Of a stretch of DNA of 64,000 nucleotides, positions 59,113 to 64,000 are shown one piece after another (the first letter of the stretch is position 1; each line of letters starts with the position of its first letter). A program made the translations under genes and the position numbers. The notes below the pieces were generated by a model that saw nothing but the letters and a program-made list of their open reading frames with translations, was not told the origin of the DNA and did not search any database. The DNA comes from Neolentinus lepideus HHB14362 ss-1 (taxonomy: Eukaryota > Basidiomycota > Agaricomycetes > Gloeophyllales > Gloeophyllaceae): NCBI GenBank assembly GCA_001632425.1, contig KV425570.1:124001-188000 (forward strand), given 5' to 3'.

Positions 59113-59633
59113 TTATCGAACAGGTTTAACAGGTTTTCCAGTCGTAGGTTTCCGAATGGGTGCTCTTGGCCGGTACTTTGGCTTTCTAGGAATTGGTGGA
59201 GCTGGTGTTGGACTCATACTGTGTGATGTGAAAGGGTAAGTCAAGGGTTCTACTCTGCCATATTTTGGATGCACGCACGGAGATGGCGGTGGTTGGGAAC
59301 TGGAACAACGGAACTGGTGAGCTATCGCCCGTGTGGCCTATACTTGGTATGCTCACCTAGGCACACCAGGAGCCTGAGATTGTTGGGACACAGACATCTG
59401 TGTAGGAACCTCTAATCCACCCATAGATGTGCGACGCCGCGCGACTTTTGGCAATGAATAATCCGTTCTGTAACGTCATTTTATATTTTGTCTTTGATAC
59501 ATATTCGTTACTGTCCGGCTGGGAGCACTTACGTTGGACTTGGTAGTGCCCGATCACTCGCCATCGTGGAGGCAGTTGGGTATTCCGCGCTTCTACTGGC
59601 TTCGAAACCATGCGAATAGGAAGGTGTAGTCAT
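59113..59633 (-). CDS. small RPRAP-motif family protein 4 (132 aa)
   Basis: Intact counterpart of the pseudogene in unit 1. N-terminus MTTPSYSHGFEASRS; the middle exon reads TDYSLPKVARRRTSMGG and QMSVSQQSQAPG; the last exon is Pro-rich (SSQPPPSPCVHPKYGRVEP), then RKPKYRPRAPIRKPTTGK and a final KPVKPVR. Exons, minus strand: 59633-59533, 59467-59357 and 59299-59113, both introns phase 2, total 399 nt. Likely disordered, very basic at the C-terminus, with no membrane segment. The full exon 2 was recognised because the other frames lack continuity with exons 1 and 3. Function unknown; it contains PRAPIR, the PxxPx[KR] pattern. Confidence 0.73.
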
Positions 59634-59640
59634 GACGGTG

Positions 59641-61216
59641 TGTGTGCTCTGTCGAAGCAACATTGGCGGGAAACTTATCTTATATTGGATAGGATTGCTA
59701 TGTACGCCTCATTGTGACTCACGCGTCTGCAGTGCTAGGGCTGTGCAAGAGCTATATATGCTGTGTCGTCAATATTGACATGAATATTCCAGCAAGGGAG
59801 GCAGTGCCTTCGGACCGGAGGCATAGCCAGGATTCCTATATATAAGTGTCATTGTATTATTGGATCCTCACTATACACCCTGGTGCTGCACCAAGAAAGC
59901 ATGGCATGGTTATAGAAGCTTGTTTATGCTACCAGCACTGGTTGACGTTGTGAAGCTCAAAACTTCAAGGGTATCACCAAGGCACTGCGGTATTTCGGAA
60001 CCATGAAGCGTCTGGAGGGAACAAGGTTACTCCGTTTCCCAGTTTCACCTTGGTGCCCAGACGTGAATAAGGGAAAACTTCACCTAGGCCGTGCAAAGGC
60101 AGAAACGATCGAACAATGAACTAGTGGTGGTGGTATGGAGTGAAGGATGATCTAATTAATAGCGCATCCTAGGCCTACTGGGGGGATCAAATCGCCTTGG
60201 CAGTGTTCGAAGGGCACACTAAACCCCACAAGACGCCACCGCAGTGACTCTCCCTGTAAGCTGGGTTGAGGACGCAAGCAAAGCTGCTCTCTTATCTCTC
60301 GGCTGTGCGGGCTGGATACAATCCTGTGAGCGAGCTTCAGCAATGCATTTTGTCGACAGAAGGCAAAACTTACCAGTGATATTAGGTTTCTGTGAGAGTC
60401 GAAGAGACTAGATGAGACGAGAACATCAGAGATATGTTCATGGGCTATCATGGTATCGCAGTGCCGGACGACTATGCCGCCGCTTTATCTCCTACCCGTC
60501 ATTAGAGCGATGGGGACAAAAGCTCGAGAATGCTCTCGTTTCCATTGCAGCTCTTTTGCTATAGAACGACGCGAGATCATCCTGAAGGGCCTACAAGGTT
60601 TAGAAGTCAATTTATCACCCTGGTACAAACCTCTGAGTGCTAGGACTTCTGAGCGCCGAGGCATGTCGCGTCTACCAGGACCTGGTAAGGTTGCGACATG
60701 AGTACACCTGTCCTTGTTTCCTGGACAGCCAGATCTGTGCATGGAGCGGAAATCTGGCCATTGGTTATCTGGATACCAATGTGACTAGGGGTTCCATACA
60801 ATCAGGCTGGCGCTTACCTCGCATTACACCCTGCTTTTGTCTCCTGGGAGCGGAAAATGCGGACCTTCGTGTCATTCTAATAACGTTGAACATCCCATGT
60901 CGTAACTCAGGAGTCATAACCACCAAAATCCTGCGAAAGGGGTCAAGAATATGACACTTTGTCAGTACCCCTGAAGGCGTGAAAGTGAAATATCAATTGA
61001 CTAAAGATGCGTACTGCATTTTTTCTCGGTCAGGATTAATTGCCCGCCCAGGAAGAGACGGTGCCCGCTCAGGAAGAGACGATTCCCGTTTTCATGAAGA
61101 CAATGTTACCGTTCAGACAAAGCGCAATAATTGTAGCATTGCAATCAAGATGTATGGTATGATATGATATCGGTGGCACCATCTCCTAGTGTACAGCGAA
61201 TTCGGCTCTCCCAGGG
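59641..61216. other. gene-poor interval in the cluster
   Basis: About 1.6 kb without a supportable gene and without another RPRAP motif in either strand. TATATATG-like words near 59750 may belong to the promoter of the minus-strand gene at 59633. Otherwise featureless. Confidence 0.4.
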
Positions 61217-61760
61217 TTATTTGGGCTTGGGCTTAGGCTTCCCACCTGTGACTGGTTTCTTGATTGGGGCACGAGGGCGATACTCAGCTGGACCAGGGGG
61301 GGCTTCGGGTTCGGAGGACCTACAAAACCAGGTAAAAATTGTTTCACTCCCATGCACACACATGCATAATGGGTCGCGGATGAGACAAGACTCACGTCGG
61401 AACACTTGGAGTTTTTATCTCCGGTTCATTTGCAGCAATCGGGAGGTCTACCTTGTCAGTTGGCTGCGTCGGCATGTCCCTGTATGCGGCAGTGAGACGC
61501 CTTCAGCAATGTCCGGTGGAGCGGGGCCTCAACTCACCGCAGGAGGCCGTCCAGTATACTACATGTCGTCTCAACTGAGCCGATTATCGACGTGTCAGTA
61601 GGCGCAGCCTCCTCCAAGGACGGACCGGCTCTGAAAAAGCCGGTGACGGCGACATATTGGGTCAAATCTCTCTCAGAGCAGATATTCAAACATACGCGGT
61701 AGATTGTGTGACTGAAGCAGACTCTTCAGGGTCGCTAGATGGTGTAGTTGGCACTGACAT
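61217..61760 (-). CDS. small RPRAP-motif family protein 5 (114 aa)
   Basis: Diverged outlying member. N-terminus MSVPTTPSSDPEESASVTQS, acidic middle with SLEEAAPTDTSIIGSVE, then PTQPTDKVDLPIA, and the C-terminal exon AEYRPRAPIKKPVTGGKPK ending in a KPKPK tail. Four exons, minus strand: 61760-61696, 61630-61538, 61479-61396 and 61319-61217; all three introns are phase 2, total 345 nt. The motif and tail match gene 1 most closely (PRAPIKKPVTGGKP against PRAPLKKPVSGKPG). It faces the WW-like membrane-protein gene across a 650-bp divergent interval. Function unknown. Confidence 0.68.
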
Positions 61761-62413
61761 GATTATAATGACAAGGATGCTTGCGAGATATGCGAGATCT
61801 GATTTTGATGGAGCACGCTTTTGAGCGTTTACTTTAGCAAACCAAGCTGAGCGCTAAATTGTATACCTACTTTTTCGCCCCAATGGTGCTACATCCGAAA
61901 GCAGTTCCTCGGACTTCTAAGCCAGTGCAAGTTTCGGAAGGAACATATTCTGACATTGAAGACAGAATGGTTTCAGACTTGCGTTGAACAATGCACAGCT
62001 CATGTTCTGCTTCCGGAGTCCTGTCCCAATTTCGCCTCGACCAAATGCAGCGAAGTTGTCACGTGTGATATCATGACATAAGGTTTCGAATTTTCGTTCA
62101 CCCGGGCTCCGGTGCTCCCATCACCCTAGGGAGCTGGAAGATGCATATGATGGAGCTCTAGATGAAGGGGTAGTTGAATAGCTTTCTTCAAGACTAGTAC
62201 TGCGAAGGGCTATTCCAGAGCCTCCGAGATTGAGTACGAGGTCGTCATGTTATTCATTGGTTGACGTTCTACCGAGCTTTGGGGCGGTGTATTAAGTAAT
62301 GTCGGCGCTTCGAAGAGGCGCGGCGCATAGCAAGGCGCTGTCTGTGTGGCAATATAAGAGTTGTACGATACGCCAATCCGCACCAAGTCCTCCGGTTCGT
62401 CAAACTCCTCGCA
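61761..62413. promoter_or_regulatory. divergent promoter interval
   Basis: About 650 bp between the outward-reading RPRAP gene 5 and the WW-like membrane-protein gene. It must contain both promoters. No motif was assigned. Confidence 0.4.
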
Positions 62414-64000
62414 ATGTCTGACCAGTCAAAGCAAGAATCCGTGGTTATCTTGGGCTCGCCTGTTCAAAAGGCAAGTCCCATAACTGCTGTGTCGACTTCG
62501 AGGTATAGCTGTCGATCTCTGTAAGTCTATCTTTGCCTTGTCTTAGCTAATGAAATGCTGAGCTTCTTGCAGTATCGGTCCAACTCATCACACGGTCACT
62601 CTTGGTTCTCGCTCCTTAACGTGCGTAAAAATTGGGCGGTTTGTGTTGAAATGTTGCCGACCTTCCAGCCTTAGTCCTGGCTATCTGCCCCGCGGATGGT
62701 CGTCCCACATAAATCCAGAAGGCCAAACATATTTCTTCGGGACAATTCCCCTCCGCGTGGTAACGGAGGAACGTCTCCATGTACAAGAGGTGTTGGACAA
62801 GATATGCAAATGGATAATATATTTTGCCGAACTTCTCAAGGAGCGCGAAATACAAGGCATCGACTCCGTAGAGCTCTACTTGGAGCTCTCGTCCGAAGGG
62901 TGTCTTTACTATCTAGTTGACCACTCTTCGCGCCGGGAGTTCTGGCTCGAGGACGTCTCCACGGAGGCACTTGGCTTACCTCAGGCTGATTCGCCCGCTC
63001 ATCTAGGCGAGTCTCGTGTTTTCTGCCTGTGAGGAACTGGAATTTACGGACTCGGCAGGATATGTGCTCGAGGAGCACTACTGGACTCACGTTGAGCACT
63101 TCCCGATGCATTCCGGAGGCATCCCCCGGTCAATACTGGATGATCTTCGTGCAATCTTCGTGCAAGGCAGCATTGGTCAGTTTAATTCGCAAACATTTCA
63201 ACAAAGTGATACTTACACTACCGTTCAGATCAACTGACTTCAAACTGCTCTCCTTTCCCGTATCCCCCACAGGATTGTAAAAAGTTCATAAAGCTTCTCA
63301 AACTTCCCAGAGGCATGCAGCATCTCGCAACCCTTATACGTCGCCTAACAGGTGTTTCTTGCAGATAGTGAACTGGTCACTGACGGCAACCTCATCTTCA
63401 CCGTAGCGCGCCTGTGGAGCGTCATCTCAGGCCATAGATTCAACATCCACTACGGCGGAGAACAGCCGAAATTCTCCAGAGAGCAGAGCACTCTTGACAG
63501 TCCGCGCTCCTCGAGATTCCTCACCAGATCGATCTCGTGCATCCTCTGGAGAATACCCGAAGTCTACATCAACAAGCTTGATAAAATCTATGACGACAAC
63601 ATCGTGTACGCGGACCACTGGCGTATGTTCATGTCTAGATGCATTGATGACTGGCAGGCCACCACAACCTGGGTAAGTGGTACAATTCTTCTAAGCGGTT
63701 CTGCCCGCTCATTACTACTGCACATCTAGAGTCTCGGATTCTTAATGACCAACACGCTCTTGCTTTTGAACTTTTCTTATCGTCTTCCTCTCGGATCTGT
63801 ATCTCTACTCCTGTGTGTTGGAAGCATACTCTCAGCCATTGGTCTCTCTATGTATCATCATGACCAGCGCGAAGCTGTCTCTGCCGAAGCAGTCAGTACA
63901 ACAATACATCCTCCTCACGTTCGCCCCAATAACCCTTTATCCTACAGGCCGCTTATCTCGACAACGTACAATCTGACCGATGGGGCTTTGACCTTATTGG
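62414..64000 (+). CDS. WW-like basidiomycete membrane-protein family, 3' truncated
   Basis: Member of a multicopy mushroom family that joins a WW-like N-terminal module to C-terminal membrane helices; function unknown. After MSDQSKQESVVILG, the module reads LPRGWSSHINPEGQTYFF. Then come YYLVDHSSRREFWLED, HYWTHVEHFPMH, KKFIKLLKLPR, RLWSVISGHRFNIHYGG and PKFSREQSTLD. Hydrophobic segments start at SLGFLMTNTLLLLNF and SVSLLLCVGSILSAIGL. Early exons: 62414-62521, 62574-62621 and 62670-63006. The next intron (63007-63058) fits only as GC-AG, restoring PAHLGYVLEEHYW. Another junction near 63290-63365 is unresolved. The gene runs off the right edge. Confidence 0.8.

Larger units (their letters stand above)
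57237..59640. repeat. tandem duplication, unit 2
   Basis: Second copy of the unit that starts at 54675, with the same order of landmarks. Here both minus-strand family genes are intact (57911-58489 and 59113-59633), and the 56.2-56.6 kb internal repeat is single. Intron sequences between matching genes are nearly as similar as exons, so the duplication is fairly recent. Confidence 0.8.

Overview
The window is nuclear DNA of a mushroom-forming basidiomycete (Agaricomycetes, perhaps a polypore). This rests on the dense GT-AG introns of about 50-70 nt and on families typical of these fungi: a FunK1 kinase, DUF6534 and DUF6593 proteins, the 'YWDIYNTQLACLNYG' family, a WW-like membrane-protein family and a basidiomycete HET-domain protein. 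No rRNA, tRNA, CRISPR array or organellar sequence was found. All gene models are manual: exon joins were chosen for reading phase and for continuity of recognised families.

Layout. 0-8.6 kb, + strand: the 3' part of an SNX9-like PX-BAR sorting nexin, a G-patch/RRM-like protein, and a coiled-coil hypothetical protein followed by a decayed copy of its own last exon. 10-12.4 kb: a member of an uncharacterised basidiomycete family and a small gene that copies its C-terminal module. 12.6-15 kb, - strand: FunK1 kinase. 16.3-22.8 kb, + strand: CUE-domain protein (Cue3/ASCC2) and HET-domain protein. 23-28.7 kb, - strand: a free-standing Nup96/Nup145C nucleoporin and an amino-acid/GABA permease. 29.3-31 kb: a membrane-anchored HODM (DUF3445) protein. 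31.4-38 kb, - strand: DUF6593 protein, Ubc4/5-type E2 and a secreted DUF3455 protein. 39-42.6 kb: PIG-L (Gpi12) deacetylase, a His-rich DUF1770 protein, Get5/Mdy2 and the complex I subunit NDUFS5. 45.2-47.1 kb: an 18-exon DUF6534 membrane protein. 48.5-50 kb: a non-autonomous DNA transposon with clear terminal inverted repeats and a 7-bp target duplication. 50.5-53.7 kb: Rli1/ABCE1 and, tail to tail, RPA14 (RPA3).

The most distinctive part is 54.1-61.8 kb. It holds five apparently intact minus-strand genes and one pseudogene of a small Pro/Lys-rich family. I do not recognise the family. The proteins are 84-155 aa, every intron is phase 2, the N-termini vary, and the C-terminus carries [YF]RPRAP[ILV][RK] followed by a basic KP-rich tail. 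The conserved core fits the class II SH3-ligand pattern PxxPx[KR]. Two genes and the pseudogene lie in a tandemly duplicated unit of about 2.5 kb. The window ends inside a WW-like basidiomycete membrane-protein gene (62.4 kb onward).

Most single-copy genes are housekeeping: ribosome recycling and quality control (Rli1, Cue3), tail-anchored protein insertion (Get5), ubiquitination (Ubc4), GPI anchors (PIG-L), replication (RPA14), nuclear pore (Nup96) and respiration (NDUFS5). Between them lie fast-evolving lineage-specific families and gene-poor intervals of 1-2.6 kb. No operon-like logic is expected in this genome.
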